Assembly: GCF_027118995.1 (NCBI RefSeq)
Contig: NZ_CP098242.1
Span: forward strand, 1,899,001-1,963,000
Direction: 5' to 3'
DNA length: 64,000 nt
Source of the DNA: Oxalobacter vibrioformis
GTDB taxonomy: Bacteria > Pseudomonadota > Gammaproteobacteria > Burkholderiales > Burkholderiaceae_D
Shown: piece by piece, positions 17,496 through 26,789 of the stretch
Layout of the letters: each line of letters opens with the position of its first letter
How positions within the stretch are numbered: position 1 is the first letter of the stretch
Position numbers and translations under genes: made by a program
The notes under the pieces: generated by a model
What the model was told of the DNA's origin: nothing
Seen by the model: the letters and a program-made list of their open reading frames with translations, nothing else
Databases searched by the model: none

Positions 17496-20060
17496 TTATG
17501 TCCGGCGGTAGCGGAAAAAGGGCAGGCAGGATAAAAGCGACGTTACGGCAGCCGTTGCTGCCACGGTCAGGATCACCTGGGCCAGGCTGACGTTGCCAAA
17601 ATGGAAGAGTTCGCGAACAGCCGGAACAAAAAGTCCAATTCCCAATACGCCCACGGTCAGGCCTAACACCCACCACAGTGCCCGGTTGGGCTGCAGTATG
17701 GCCAGGTGAACGGGTTTGACCCAGGAGCGATTGGCGGCAATCAGCCAGATATCCCCGGTAATCATGGCGGTGAAAGTCAGGGCGCGGGCTTCGTCCGTCG
17801 TGAATCCGAGTGACATGGCGATCCAGTAAACGCCCAGTATCCAGGTCAAGAGCGCGACGCCCTGTTTGACGCCAAGCCAGAGTATGCGGCGGTCAAAAAT
17901 CCGCTCACGCGGTGGGCGCGGCGGGCGGTTCATGACATCGGGTTCTTCTGTTTCTCCTTCAAATACAATGGAACAGGTCGGGTCCATCATGAGCTCGAAA
18001 AAGACGATGTGAATGGGCAAGAGCACGAGCGGCCATCCCAGCATGACAGGAAAAAGTGACATCCCGGCAATCGGGATATGTGCCGCAATAACAAAGACAA
18101 CGGCTTTGCGGATGTTGTCAAAAATCCGGCGGCCCAGGCGTACCGCTGTCACGATGGAGGAAAAATCATCGTCCAACAGCACCAGTGCGGAAGATTCGCG
18201 GGCGACATCGGTTCCTCTTTCGCCCATGGCGATACCGATATGGGCCGCTTTCAGCGCGGGTGCATCATTGACGCCATCGCCAGTCATGGCGACGATTTCC
18301 CCATTATTTTTGAGGGCATTGACCAAGAGCAGCTTCTGCTCGGGGGTTGCGCGGCAAAACACATTGGCATGCCGGATGTTTTCCTGCCGCTCATGAGAGG
18401 GCATGTCTTCCAGTTCAGTGCAGTTGATGATGCGCCCGCCGGCATCCAGCCCGGCATCGTCAGCAATCCGTCGCGCCGTGGTGGGATAGTCTCCCGTAAT
18501 CATGACCACCCGGATACCGGCATTGAGACATTCCCTGACAGCTGACGGTACGGTGGGCCTTAACGGATCGGCCAGGGCAACGAGGCCCAGGTATTCAAAA
18601 ATGAAATCATGCTGGTCTGACGGCAGGTCGGTGATCTGGAACTGGGCCCTGGCCACGGCCAGGATGCGCAGGCCCTGGGCCGCCAGATAGTCCGTCTGAC
18701 GGCGGATGGCGCTGGCGGTGTCATCATCCAGGTGGCACAGGTCGATAATGGCTTCCGGCGCGCCCTTGGCGGCAATGACATACTGCTGCCGGTCGGGCGA
18801 GCCCCATACGCGGGACATGGCAAGGAGCTCACGTGAGAGGGGATATTCTTCAATCAGCATCCAGCTGTCGTGGATGTGCTCTGTTCCTGCCAGGACGGTA
18901 TTTCCCGTTTCCTGGATGGCTTTTTCCATCGGATCGAAGGGATCACGCTGGGATGAGAGCATGGCAAATTCAAGGACTTCATGGAAAACTTCCGGATAGT
19001 TGTCCGGGATGAAGGCTTCAGGCGTATCAAAGGGGTAGATTTCATTTTCCGCCATGACCCTGGATACCAGCATGCGGTTTTCCGTGAGCGTGCCTGTTTT
19101 GTCCACGCAGAGGACGGTTGCGGCACCCAGCATTTCAATGGCGGGAATGCGGCGGGTAAGCACATGGCTTTTTGACATGCGCCAGGCGCCAAGCCCGAGA
19201 AAAATAACAAGGACCAGGGGAAATTCTGCCGGCATGATGCCCATGGCCAGTGTCAGTCCTGCCAGTATGCCGTTAAGCCAGTCGCTCCGTGTCAGCCCGT
19301 ACCAGACAATGAGGACAGAGACGACGATTGCACTGCCAATCGCAATGGTTCTGACGGCCTGGCGGGTTTCTGCCTGCACCCGGCTGGGCTCATCCTTTTC
19401 TGTTGCCAGCGCTTTGCCGATATGCCCGAGTGCGGTGTGTTCGCCAATGGCAGCCACGCGGGCCCAGCCTTTTCCCTGTACGATCAGGGTGCCGGAAAAG
19501 AGCCAGGGATGATCGTCCCCACCGGGTACTGGTGGCGAGTCCGGTTCGGTTCCGGCTATCGGCACCAGTTTTCTGACCGGCACGGATTCACCGGTCAACA
19601 GCGACTCATCGGCAGACAGGTTCTGGGCATCCACCACAAAGGCGTCTGCCGGCACCCTGTCACCTTCTGTCAGATAGATCAGGTCACCCCGGACAACGTC
19701 GCGTCCGGCAATCCGGCGATGTTCGCCATCACGCATGACCAGCGCCCTGGGGCTGGTCAGGTCTCTCAAGGCTTCCAGTGTCCGTTCGCTTTTTCGCTCC
19801 TGGAAAAAACTCATGCCGACAATGACACAGACCGACACTAACAGGATGATGGCGTCCTGCCTGCTGCCGATCAAAAGGTAAACGATACCGCAGGTCATGA
19901 GCAGAAGAAACATCGGCTCGGTAACCACATCCCAGGCGATGGCATAAAGCGGACGCGGCCTGGCCGAAGGCAGCTCGTTAAAGCCTTCTGCTTTCAGGCG
20001 GCTTTCTGCTTCAGCATGGGTGAGGCCGGTGAGCAGGGGATTGTCGTGTACGGGTTTCAC
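17496..20060 (-). CDS. P-type cation-transporting ATPase (P2-type, Ca2+/Mg2+-like)
   Basis: 854 residues, GTG start at 20058-20060 behind AGGG. The order is N-terminal cation-ATPase domain (HAEAESRLKAEGFNELP), actuator with LTGESVPV, phosphorylation site DKTGTLT (Asp in LCVDKTGTLTENRM), nucleotide domain, hinge TGDGVNDAPALKAAHIG, then C-terminal membrane helices. M4 reads MGIMPAEFPLVLVIFLGLGAW, and the PAEFP in place of the PEGLP of SERCA pumps leaves ion choice open; divalent cation export is the family default. It is shorter than typical 900-residue P2 pumps. It stands alone with a MITE-like element upstream. Confidence 0.85.
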   Translation of the reverse strand: MKPVHDNPLLTGLTHAEAESRLKAEGFNELPSARPRPLYAIAWDVVTEPMFLLLMTCGIVYLLIGSRQDAIILLVSVCVIVGMSFFQERKSERTLEALRDLTSPRALVMRDGEHRRIAGRDVVRGDLIYLTEGDRVPADAFVVDAQNLSADESLLTGESVPVRKLVPIAGTEPDSPPVPGGDDHPWLFSGTLIVQGKGWARVAAIGEHTALGHIGKALATEKDEPSRVQAETRQAVRTIAIGSAIVVSVLIVWYGLTRSDWLNGILAGLTLAMGIMPAEFPLVLVIFLGLGAWRMSKSHVLTRRIPAIEMLGAATVLCVDKTGTLTENRMLVSRVMAENEIYPFDTPEAFIPDNYPEVFHEVLEFAMLSSQRDPFDPMEKAIQETGNTVLAGTEHIHDSWMLIEEYPLSRELLAMSRVWGSPDRQQYVIAAKGAPEAIIDLCHLDDDTASAIRRQTDYLAAQGLRILAVARAQFQITDLPSDQHDFIFEYLGLVALADPLRPTVPSAVRECLNAGIRVVMITGDYPTTARRIADDAGLDAGGRIINCTELEDMPSHERQENIRHANVFCRATPEQKLLLVNALKNNGEIVAMTGDGVNDAPALKAAHIGIAMGERGTDVARESSALVLLDDDFSSIVTAVRLGRRIFDNIRKAVVFVIAAHIPIAGMSLFPVMLGWPLVLLPIHIVFFELMMDPTCSIVFEGETEEPDVMNRPPRPPRERIFDRRILWLGVKQGVALLTWILGVYWIAMSLGFTTDEARALTFTAMITGDIWLIAANRSWVKPVHLAILQPNRALWWVLGLTVGVLGIGLFVPAVRELFHFGNVSLAQVILTVAATAAVTSLLSCLPFFRYRRT

Positions 20061-20153
20061 GTTATGCCCTGGCAGTAAGCGGTTCCATTATTCCTGGCGT
20101 ATCCATCCGGTCTTTCAATAACAGGACAGGGCCGGAAACGTCCGACCCTGTTA

Positions 20154-20336
20154 TTAGGGCGTGTTAACACGAAACAGCCTGCTGCAAAGCCGTTATGTCC
20201 CACATGGCGGTGTTGCCTCGAAAAATCTGAATTTGACGTAGGTTGACACCGCCTGCATCCAGATTTTCCGATGCGCCTTGCCCTTTGAAACAAAACGACT
20301 TTTCGCGAACGGCGGTCTAGTGTTAACACGCCCTAA
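20154..20336. mobile_element. MITE-like element, 183 bp, with 17-bp terminal inverted repeats
   Basis: The ends are exact inverted copies: TTAGGGCGTGTTAACAC at 20154-20170 and its complement at 20320-20336. The 149-bp interior has no reading frame of note. Size, perfect termini and lack of coding capacity suit a miniature inverted-repeat element mobilised in trans. No clear target duplication is seen. It lies between tal and the P-type ATPase. A separate hairpin (ACAGGGCCGGA...TCCGACCCTGT) at about 20123-20152 may be the tal terminator. Confidence 0.6.
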
Positions 20337-20352
20337 CGGAAAAGTCTTGCCG

Positions 20353-21294
20353 TTATTTTTGGCGGAGTTCAGCGATCATCTGCTCCAGCTTCAGGGTATC
20401 GGCGCAGAATAGCCGGATGCCTTCCGAGAGTTTTTCGGTTCCCATGGCATCTTCATTGAGCATGAAGCGGAAGGTTTTTTCGTCGACTGTTATTTTTTCG
20501 ACCGGATCGGCGCTGGCGGTATCAGGGGAGAGCTTGCGGGCTACCGGGGCGTCCGATTCAGAGAGTTTCTGAAGCAATTCCGGGCTGATGGTCAACAGAT
20601 CGCAGCCTGCCAGTTCGGTGATCTGTGAAGTATTGCGAAAGCTCGCTCCCATGACTTCGGTCTTGTAATCGAATTTGCGGTAGTAGTTATAGATGCGTTT
20701 GACAGACTGTACACCCGGATCATCTGCACCGGTGTATTCATTGCCGGTTGATTTTTTGTACCAGTCATAAATCCGTCCGACAAAGGGCGAGATGAGCTGG
20801 ACACCCGCATCGGCACAGGCTATTGCCTGCGATAGGGAAAAGAGCAGGGTCATGTTGCATCGGATGCCTTCTTTTTCGAGTACCTTGGCGGCTTCAATGC
20901 CTTCCCAGGTGGACGCGATCTTGATCAGTACCCGTTCGCGGGAGACACCGGCGGCTTCGTAAAGGGCAATCAGGTCGCGTCCTTTACTGATGCTGCCAGC
21001 CGTATCAAAGGACAGGCGTGCATCGGTTTCGGTGGATACCCGGCCCGGCACGATATTGAGAATTTCGCAGCCGAAAGCCACCAGCAGGCGGTCAATGATT
21101 TCTTCCGTGGATTTTTCCCTGTTGTCGCGTACCGCCTTTTCCAGAAGGGAGTGATAGGTGTCTTTCTGGACAGCCTTGACGATCAGTGAGGGGTTGGTCG
21201 TGGAATCCTGCGGGGTATAACTGCGAATGGACTGAAAATCGCCGGTATCGGCCACGACGGTGGTGTATTGCCTGAGCTGTTCGAGTTGATTCAT
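20353..21294 (-). CDS. tal: Transaldolase (class I, TalB-type)
   Basis: 313 residues, the normal TalB length (E. coli 317). It starts [20 protein letters not shown] and contains [13 protein letters not shown] near the N-terminus and the Schiff-base lysine in [20 protein letters not shown]. The active-site environment [20 protein letters not shown] and [12 protein letters not shown] is intact. It transfers dihydroxyacetone units between sugar phosphates in the non-oxidative pentose phosphate pathway. AAGGGA precedes the ATG. pgi, another sugar-phosphate enzyme, lies 2.6 kb away. Confidence 0.97.
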   Translation of the reverse strand: MNQLEQLRQYTTVVADTGDFQSIRSYTPQDSTTNPSLIVKAVQKDTYHSLLEKAVRDNREKSTEEIIDRLLVAFGCEILNIVPGRVSTETDARLSFDTAGSISKGRDLIALYEAAGVSRERVLIKIASTWEGIEAAKVLEKEGIRCNMTLLFSLSQAIACADAGVQLISPFVGRIYDWYKKSTGNEYTGADDPGVQSVKRIYNYYRKFDYKTEVMGASFRNTSQITELAGCDLLTISPELLQKLSESDAPVARKLSPDTASADPVEKITVDEKTFRFMLNEDAMGTEKLSEGIRLFCADTLKLEQMIAELRQK

Positions 21295-21762
21295 ATATTT
21301 CCCTTCGCAAAATCAGCGTGCCAGGAAGGCAGCGTTATTCAGCATCCTTCATCCGGTAAGAAACTCAGACAGGCATAACCGCTTTTTTTCTGGCGAAAGC
21401 GCTGCCATGTCGAAACGATCAATACCCGTCGCTTTTTTTGTATGAAGATGAGGGATGTGCTACACCTGAATTGTAGCAATTCTGGTTCGGATATGGCAGA
21501 AACCGCTGATAAATGTCTTAAAATCTGCCTGTAAGCATGAGGTAAATACACTTTTTGTAAAAAAAGCCTTTGCTTTTGTTGTTTATAAGTAATATTCTGT
21601 AGCAGTCTCAAGCATTTTTTGGGCAGTTTTTTTCTGTTCACATAAAAAAATGGCGGAAACCGGTGTTTCCCCGTTTTTCGAGTGATTTTGCCCGAGGGGG
21701 TGACGCCTCTTTTGGCAGGGTTATCGTGTTGAACTTTTTTTTACCGGATAAAAGTCAAGACC
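21295..21762. other. Long divergent intergenic region between tal and the DUF1254 lipoprotein gene
   Basis: 468 bp, AT-rich with many T-runs, holding the divergent promoters of both genes. I see no tRNA, riboswitch or convincing small frame. Short complementary segments such as GGAAACCGGTGTTTCC (about 21656-21671) could form hairpins in the leader of the lipoprotein gene. Confidence 0.4.
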
Positions 21763-23859
21763 ATGAAAGCACTCAAATTTCTTATCGGCTTAACGGCAGC
21801 CCTGTTACTGGTGTCATGTGACCAGAAAAAGGATATCCCTGATGCGGAAGTAACCGCTGTTGCCAAGGAGGCCTATATCTACGGCTACCCGATGGTGAAA
21901 AATTACAAGGAAATGTATGCTTCCGCCATTGATACGCAAAGCCCCGAATACAAAAAACCGCTTAATGAACTTTACATGGCGGCCCGTGTGGATACACCGG
22001 CTGACCAGGTGAAGGAAACGGCCAGCAACGATACCCCGTATGGCAGCGTGTGGCTCGACTTAAGACGTGAGCCGCTTGTGCTGACGGTACCGGCAGTGGA
22101 AGACAGCCGTTACTACTCGGTCCAGTTTACCGATCTGTATGCCTATAATTTTGACTACGTCGGTACGCGTATCGGTGGCAACAAGGGGGGTAAATTCCTC
22201 ATTGCCGGTCCGGACTGGAAAGGGGAGAAGCCGGAAGGCATTGACCGTGTTATCCAGTCGGATACCCAGTTTGCCTATGGCCTTGTCCGTATCCAACTGC
22301 TGAATCCGGAAGATATGCCTACTGTGGCAAAGATCCAGGATGCCTTTGCACTGGTTCCGCTTTCCCAGTTCAGCGGTGCCGCAGCACCTGCCGAGGTGGC
22401 GCCGGTGAATTTCCCTGCGTACAGTGATGAAAAAGTGATTACGCCTGAATTTTTCTCTTACCTGAATTTCGTGATGCAGTTTGCCAAAGCACAGGTAGAT
22501 GAAGCTGAACTCATGAAGCGCTTCGACAAGATCGGTGTGGGTGCCGGCAAATCCTTCTCTATGGAAGGCATGGGGGAAAATGAGAAAAAAGCCCTTCAGT
22601 CAGGAATTGATGGCGCTATTGCTGATCTGGATGCGGCGGTGAAAGGCGATCTGGTCAAGGGCGCCGACATGCATGGCACCCGGGCAGACCTGAAGAATAA
22701 TTACCTGAACCGTGCCTATGGTGCGATGGTTGATCCATATGGAGCATCACCCCAGGAAATCCTTTCCATCAGCTACAAGCTGGATTCGGAATTCAAGGTG
22801 TTGAATGGCGCCAACCATTACACCATCCGCTTTGAAAAGGACAAGCTGCCGCCTGCCAATGCTTTCTGGTCACTGACCATGTATGAGCTGCCAGGCCAGC
22901 TGCTGGTGGATAACCCGGTCAAACGCTACACCGTTGACAGCACGATGGTTTCCAACATGGTAACCGACCCGGCCGATGGCAGTGTCACCATCTTCATCCA
23001 GAAGGATTCACCGGGCAGCGAGCCAATGCCAAAGGCTGCAGAGACGGCACCAAAAGCGGCTGATGCAGCGAAAACCGATACAGCGCCCAAAGCAACCAGC
23101 GCGGCACCTGCCGCAGCTGATGCGGCCAAGCCTCTCAAGATTGCTTCACCAGCACCAGCCGATGCCGGAAAAGTGACCGCTGCCGCACCGAAAGCGGCTG
23201 ATACGGCCAAACCTGCGGTAAACAGTGCTGCAGAGAAAAAACCGGCTGCTGCCGATACTGCTGCCAAGCCAGCCGCTGATGCTGCCAGGAAACCGGCAGT
23301 GGCACAGCCTGTCGGAACGCTTTCAGCCAACTGGCTGCCGGCACCGGAAGGTGACTTCTACATGGTGATGCGTATTTACATCCCGAAAGAAGATGCCTTG
23401 AACGGTACCTGGAAAGAGCCTGCTGTGATGCGTTTCAATACGGAAGAAGTGCCTGCTGAAGGCGCAGCCGCACAACCGGCAGATGCAGCCAAGCCTGCTG
23501 ATACCCCGGCGGCCGATGGCGCCAAACCGGCAGAAGCACAGCCATCCGGCACGGCACCAGCAGCGAAACCGGCAGATGCCAAGGCTGCCGCACCCGCAAC
23601 GGCTCCGGCAGAAGCCGCGAAGCCAGTTGCCACCCAGCCAGCGGCTTCTTCAACGCCAGCCAAGCCTGCTGCAGCCGCAACAATGCCGGCAGCGACCGGA
23701 ACCACGCCTGCTGCCGCGCCCGCCGCTACACCGGCGACCAAGCCGGCAGCAACGGCTCGGGCAGCAACAACCCAGCCGGCAGCGGCATCATCCGCTGCCA
23801 AACCGGCGGCAACGACAGGCGGCCAGTCCGGTACGGCACAGCCTGCCCCTAAACCCTGA
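21763..23859 (+). CDS. DUF1254/DUF1214-family lipoprotein with Ala/Pro/Lys-rich insertions
   Basis: 698 residues. Signal peptide and lipobox LLLVSC (Cys20) predict a lipoprotein. DUF1254 occupies about residues 30-150 (YIYGYPMVKNYKEMYA, DTPYGSVWLDLRREP). DUF1214 begins near 300 (NHYTIRFEKDKLPPANAFWSLTMYE) and reads on to VTIFIQKDSPGSEP, then is interrupted by about 100 Ala/Pro/Lys/Thr-rich residues before its ending resumes with NWLPAPEGDFYMVMRIYIPK and LNGTWKEPAV. A second low-complexity tail of about 130 residues follows. The function of this fold is unknown. It is monocistronic, with a strong terminator after it. Confidence 0.85.
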   Translation: MKALKFLIGLTAALLLVSCDQKKDIPDAEVTAVAKEAYIYGYPMVKNYKEMYASAIDTQSPEYKKPLNELYMAARVDTPADQVKETASNDTPYGSVWLDLRREPLVLTVPAVEDSRYYSVQFTDLYAYNFDYVGTRIGGNKGGKFLIAGPDWKGEKPEGIDRVIQSDTQFAYGLVRIQLLNPEDMPTVAKIQDAFALVPLSQFSGAAAPAEVAPVNFPAYSDEKVITPEFFSYLNFVMQFAKAQVDEAELMKRFDKIGVGAGKSFSMEGMGENEKKALQSGIDGAIADLDAAVKGDLVKGADMHGTRADLKNNYLNRAYGAMVDPYGASPQEILSISYKLDSEFKVLNGANHYTIRFEKDKLPPANAFWSLTMYELPGQLLVDNPVKRYTVDSTMVSNMVTDPADGSVTIFIQKDSPGSEPMPKAAETAPKAADAAKTDTAPKATSAAPAAADAAKPLKIASPAPADAGKVTAAAPKAADTAKPAVNSAAEKKPAAADTAAKPAADAARKPAVAQPVGTLSANWLPAPEGDFYMVMRIYIPKEDALNGTWKEPAVMRFNTEEVPAEGAAAQPADAAKPADTPAADGAKPAEAQPSGTAPAAKPADAKAAAPATAPAEAAKPVATQPAASSTPAKPAAAATMPAATGTTPAAAPAATPATKPAATARAATTQPAAASSAAKPAATTGGQSGTAQPAPKP

Positions 23860-23880
23860 CGGCTTGCCAGTCAAAACAAC

Positions 23881-23908
23881 AAGGGCACAGTTATCTGTGC
23901 CCTTTTTT
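23881..23908 (+). terminator. Intrinsic terminator of the DUF1254 lipoprotein gene
   Basis: Hairpin AAGGGCACAG-TTAT-CTGTGCCCTT followed by TTTT, 21 bp after the stop codon; also suitably placed for the convergent pgi gene. Confidence 0.9.
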
Positions 23909-23941
23909 ATTCCCGAATGGAAAGGACTGGAAGGGCTGCCC

Positions 23942-25585
23942 CTAATTCAGGGCGGCCCTTGCCAGGCTGATTAACCCTGCTGTCGAACTGTCATGCGGGT
24001 GGGTGGCGTTGCCTTCCAGTTCTTCCTGGATGGTTTTTGCCAGTACCTTGCCCAGTTCAACACCCCACTGGTCAAAGGGGTTGACGTCCCAGATGGCGCC
24101 CTGCACGAAGGTTTTGTGCTCATAAAGGGCAACGAGTGCGCCCAGTGATTCGGGGCGCAGGATATTCATCAGGAGGGTATTGCTCGGGCGGTTGCCCGGG
24201 AAGGTGCGGTGCGGGATCTGGAATTCAATTTCGTCTTCCGCCATGTTCTGTGCCTGAAGATCAGCGCGCACCTCGTCTGCCGTCTTGCCCAGCATGAGGG
24301 CTTCAGACTGGGCAAAGCAATTGGCCAAAAGTGCTGCATGGTGGTGGGGCAGGGTATGCGAAGGCCTTAGGGCCGCGATGAAATCAATCGGGGTGATATC
24401 GGTACCCTGGTGCAGCAACTGGAAGTAGGCATGCTGGCCATTGGTGCCGACATTGCCCCAGACCACGGGGCTGGTGTGCCAGCTAACCGGGATGCCTGCC
24501 TTTGTTACGCGTTTGCCGTTGCTTTCCATTTCCAGCTGTTGCAGGTACGAGGGAAAGTAGGCCAGATCCTGCAGGTAGGGCGCAATGGAAACGGAAGGAT
24601 AGTCCAGGAAATTGCGGTTCCAGATGCCGATGAGTGCGAGGATGACGGGCATGTTGTTTTCCAGGGCGGCATTTTTGAAGTGCACGTCCATGGCATAGGC
24701 GCCTGCCAGGAACTCGGCAAAATGGTCATAGCCGATGGCCAGCGCAACAGACAGCCCGATGGCCGACCAGACGGAGTAGCGTCCGCCGACCCAGTCCCAG
24801 AAGGGGAACATGTTGTCGGTGTGGATGCCGAAGGCGCTGACTGCCTCGGCATTGGTCGAAATGGCGACAAAGTGCCTGGGCAGGTCGGCCTCGGTTGCGC
24901 CTTGTAAAAACCAGTTGCGTGCCGTATTGGCGTTCAGCATGGTTTCCAGCGTGGTGAAGGTTTTTGAGGCGACGATAAAGAGACTGGTTTCCGGCCGGAC
25001 CTGTTTCAGGACGGCATCCAGGTCATGGCCATCCACATTGGAGACAAAGTGCACACGAATATCATCACGGTGCCAGGGGCGCAGTGCCTGGCATACCATG
25101 TGCGGCCCCAGGTCTGATCCGCCGATGCCGATATTGATGACATCCGTCATGCGCTTGCCGGTATAGCCTGTCCATTCCCCGCTGTGTATGCGCCGGGTAA
25201 AAGCGGCCACCCGGTCAAGTACGGCGTGCACCTCGGGCATGACATTTTGTCCCTCAAAGCGGACGGTATCGCTTCGCGGGGCACGCAGGGCAGTGTGCAA
25301 TACCGCACGGTGTTCCGTGTTGTTGAATATTTCTCCGGCAAACATGGCTTCGCGTTTTTCCTCGACACGGCATTCGCAGGCCAACTGCATCAGAAGGGAG
25401 AGGGTCTCGCTGTTTACGCGATTTTTTGAATAATCCAGGAAAAGCCCTGCTGCCGAGACGGAAAATGTGCCAAAGCGGTTGGCTTCTGCAGAAAAAAGGT
25501 CACGCATCTGCCAGGATGAGGCGGTTTGGGCGTGCTTTTCCAGTTTGCCAAAGGCGGGGAGGGTATTGAAAAGGGGGGAAGTCAT
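23942..25585 (-). CDS. pgi: Glucose-6-phosphate isomerase
   Basis: 547 residues from MTSPLFNTLPAFGKLEKHA, matching the family (549 in E. coli). Signatures include VINIGIGGSDLGPHMV, FIVASKTFTTLETMLNA, FWDWVGGRYSVWSAIGLS, the catalytic Glu region in HGTDITPIDFIAA-type QGTDITPIDFIA, and WDVNPFDQWGVELGK near the C-terminus. It interconverts glucose-6-P and fructose-6-P. The frame is open 14 codons further to 25627, but that segment (hydrophobic, non-conserved) is unlikely to be translated. Neither start has a good Shine-Dalgarno site. Convergent with the lipoprotein gene. Confidence 0.96.
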   Translation of the reverse strand: MTSPLFNTLPAFGKLEKHAQTASSWQMRDLFSAEANRFGTFSVSAAGLFLDYSKNRVNSETLSLLMQLACECRVEEKREAMFAGEIFNNTEHRAVLHTALRAPRSDTVRFEGQNVMPEVHAVLDRVAAFTRRIHSGEWTGYTGKRMTDVINIGIGGSDLGPHMVCQALRPWHRDDIRVHFVSNVDGHDLDAVLKQVRPETSLFIVASKTFTTLETMLNANTARNWFLQGATEADLPRHFVAISTNAEAVSAFGIHTDNMFPFWDWVGGRYSVWSAIGLSVALAIGYDHFAEFLAGAYAMDVHFKNAALENNMPVILALIGIWNRNFLDYPSVSIAPYLQDLAYFPSYLQQLEMESNGKRVTKAGIPVSWHTSPVVWGNVGTNGQHAYFQLLHQGTDITPIDFIAALRPSHTLPHHHAALLANCFAQSEALMLGKTADEVRADLQAQNMAEDEIEFQIPHRTFPGNRPSNTLLMNILRPESLGALVALYEHKTFVQGAIWDVNPFDQWGVELGKVLAKTIQEELEGNATHPHDSSTAGLISLARAALN

Positions 25586-25769
25586 GGCTGGGCTGGTCCA
25601 TAAAAAGAAGAAATCAAGAGGGAACATTCAGCCCGGCTATTCGCGGACAGCAATTTAATGAGGGCTGAACCTAGCCGGGCTGATCCTTTCAGATGATGAT
25701 AACAGAATCTGTCCGGCTCACCGGTGATATGCGACAAGTGCGTCGCGCGCCCGGATGGCGTGTCTTTTG

Positions 25770-26192
25770 TCAGATGAAATTTTCCCAGTCAAATCCGGCC
25801 TGTTCTGCTCGCCGGAGCAGGTGGGGGAGAACATTGGGAATATCCGCCATGGCATCTTCAAAACGGTCATATGCCCCGTATTTTTCATTATTTCTGAATG
25901 CGATGGCCGGTACGATTTCTTCCAGCCATTTCTGATGGATGGCTTCCATTTCTTCCAGATGGAAATCCTCGCCGTTAAAACCGATTGCCATCAGCATTTC
26001 ACATTCGGCTTCACCGAAAGGGATGCTGTCCAGTTCTGCCAGTGAGTCCGGGTCTTTCAGTGCGTTCAACAGGACGTTTTCTCCGCGCGATATGACCCAG
26101 AGGGTGGAGTAAAGTGCGGTATCGTTGCTGACGTAACCGTTTATCACCTTACAGGCCATATCCAGCCAGATGGTTTCCCCTGCAGCTTCCAT
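25770..26192 (-). CDS. Hypothetical protein (acidic, about 140 residues)
   Basis: I do not recognise the family. From MEAAGETIWLDMACKVING the product is about 140 residues, acidic and mostly alpha-helical in appearance (FGEAECEMLMAIGFNGEDFHLEEMEAIHQKWLEE), ending RRAEQAGFDWENFI. No signal peptide is seen in this form. The frame extends upstream to 26285, but that would overlap the divergent gene starting at 26266, so ATG 26190-26192 is preferred; the start is uncertain. It lies next to the type I secretion locus, with no evidence of a link. Confidence 0.55.
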   Translation of the reverse strand: MEAAGETIWLDMACKVINGYVSNDTALYSTLWVISRGENVLLNALKDPDSLAELDSIPFGEAECEMLMAIGFNGEDFHLEEMEAIHQKWLEEIVPAIAFRNNEKYGAYDRFEDAMADIPNVLPHLLRRAEQAGFDWENFI

Positions 26193-26265
26193 ATAGGCGC
26201 CCTGTCCTGTTAACAAGGTGGTGCGAGCCGCAAGGCAGTATATGAAGGTGTAAAGGGGAAATAAA

Positions 26266-26601
26266 ATGACAACACAGCTTTCCACGGAGACCCAGGGAGT
26301 GATTCAGTCCGCTGCTGTATTCAACATGCAGGCAGAACGGATCGGTGCCGGTCATGATGAGATTTATGATACAGCAGACGCTGTTGCCTATGAACAGGTG
26401 GGTCTTGGGGGTTACTGGGGGACAGAAGATGCGCCCAGACAGCCGGTTGTTTTTGTCGGTTTTCCCCGCAATTTCAGGAGCCGAGCAGATCATGCGGGAG
26501 AAATCCGGGTTCTGCCCGGTGAAACGGTAGCTGTCCGCTATGAGCAATCCCTGGGAGAATCCGTACCGTATGAAGAAATGGGATTGTCCCGTTTCCTGTA
26601 A
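26266..26601 (+). CDS. Hypothetical protein, 111 residues
   Basis: ATG 26266 follows AAGGGGAAATAAA, a good ribosome site, and the frame ends just before a very strong terminator, so this is a real transcription unit. The product (MTTQLSTETQGVIQSAAVFN...) has no signal peptide or membrane span. It contains VVFVGFPRNFRSRADHAGEIRVLP and ends SVPYEEMGLSRFL. I recognise no domain. It is divergent from another unknown gene and sits upstream of the small secretion-signal protein. Confidence 0.65.
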   Translation: MTTQLSTETQGVIQSAAVFNMQAERIGAGHDEIYDTADAVAYEQVGLGGYWGTEDAPRQPVVFVGFPRNFRSRADHAGEIRVLPGETVAVRYEQSLGESVPYEEMGLSRFL

Positions 26602-26618
26602 AAAGCGCATAAAAAGGA

Positions 26619-26653
26619 AAAGCTGCCTGACTTCGGTCAGGCAGCTTTTTTTG
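26619..26653 (+). terminator. Intrinsic terminator with TTCG tetraloop
   Basis: AAGCTGCCTGAC-TTCG-GTCAGGCAGCTT followed by a T-run, 18 bp after the stop of the 111-residue gene. It separates that gene from the small secretion-signal gene downstream. Confidence 0.95.
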
Positions 26654-26789
26654 TGTTTTATTTTTCCTTTTCTGTTCACCTGAATCCATCAGGCAGAAGG
26701 AGAATGCTCCGGTGATACCACAGAATAATGTTGTTTTTTTTCAAAAGGTTTACAATACGGCAATTATGCGTTTGTTGCAGGGACCAGAC

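Noticed and set aside
22926..23801. Ala-rich minus-strand frames opposite the DUF1254 lipoprotein gene
   Set aside because: Reverse complement of a GC-rich low-complexity region; no start signal or domain.
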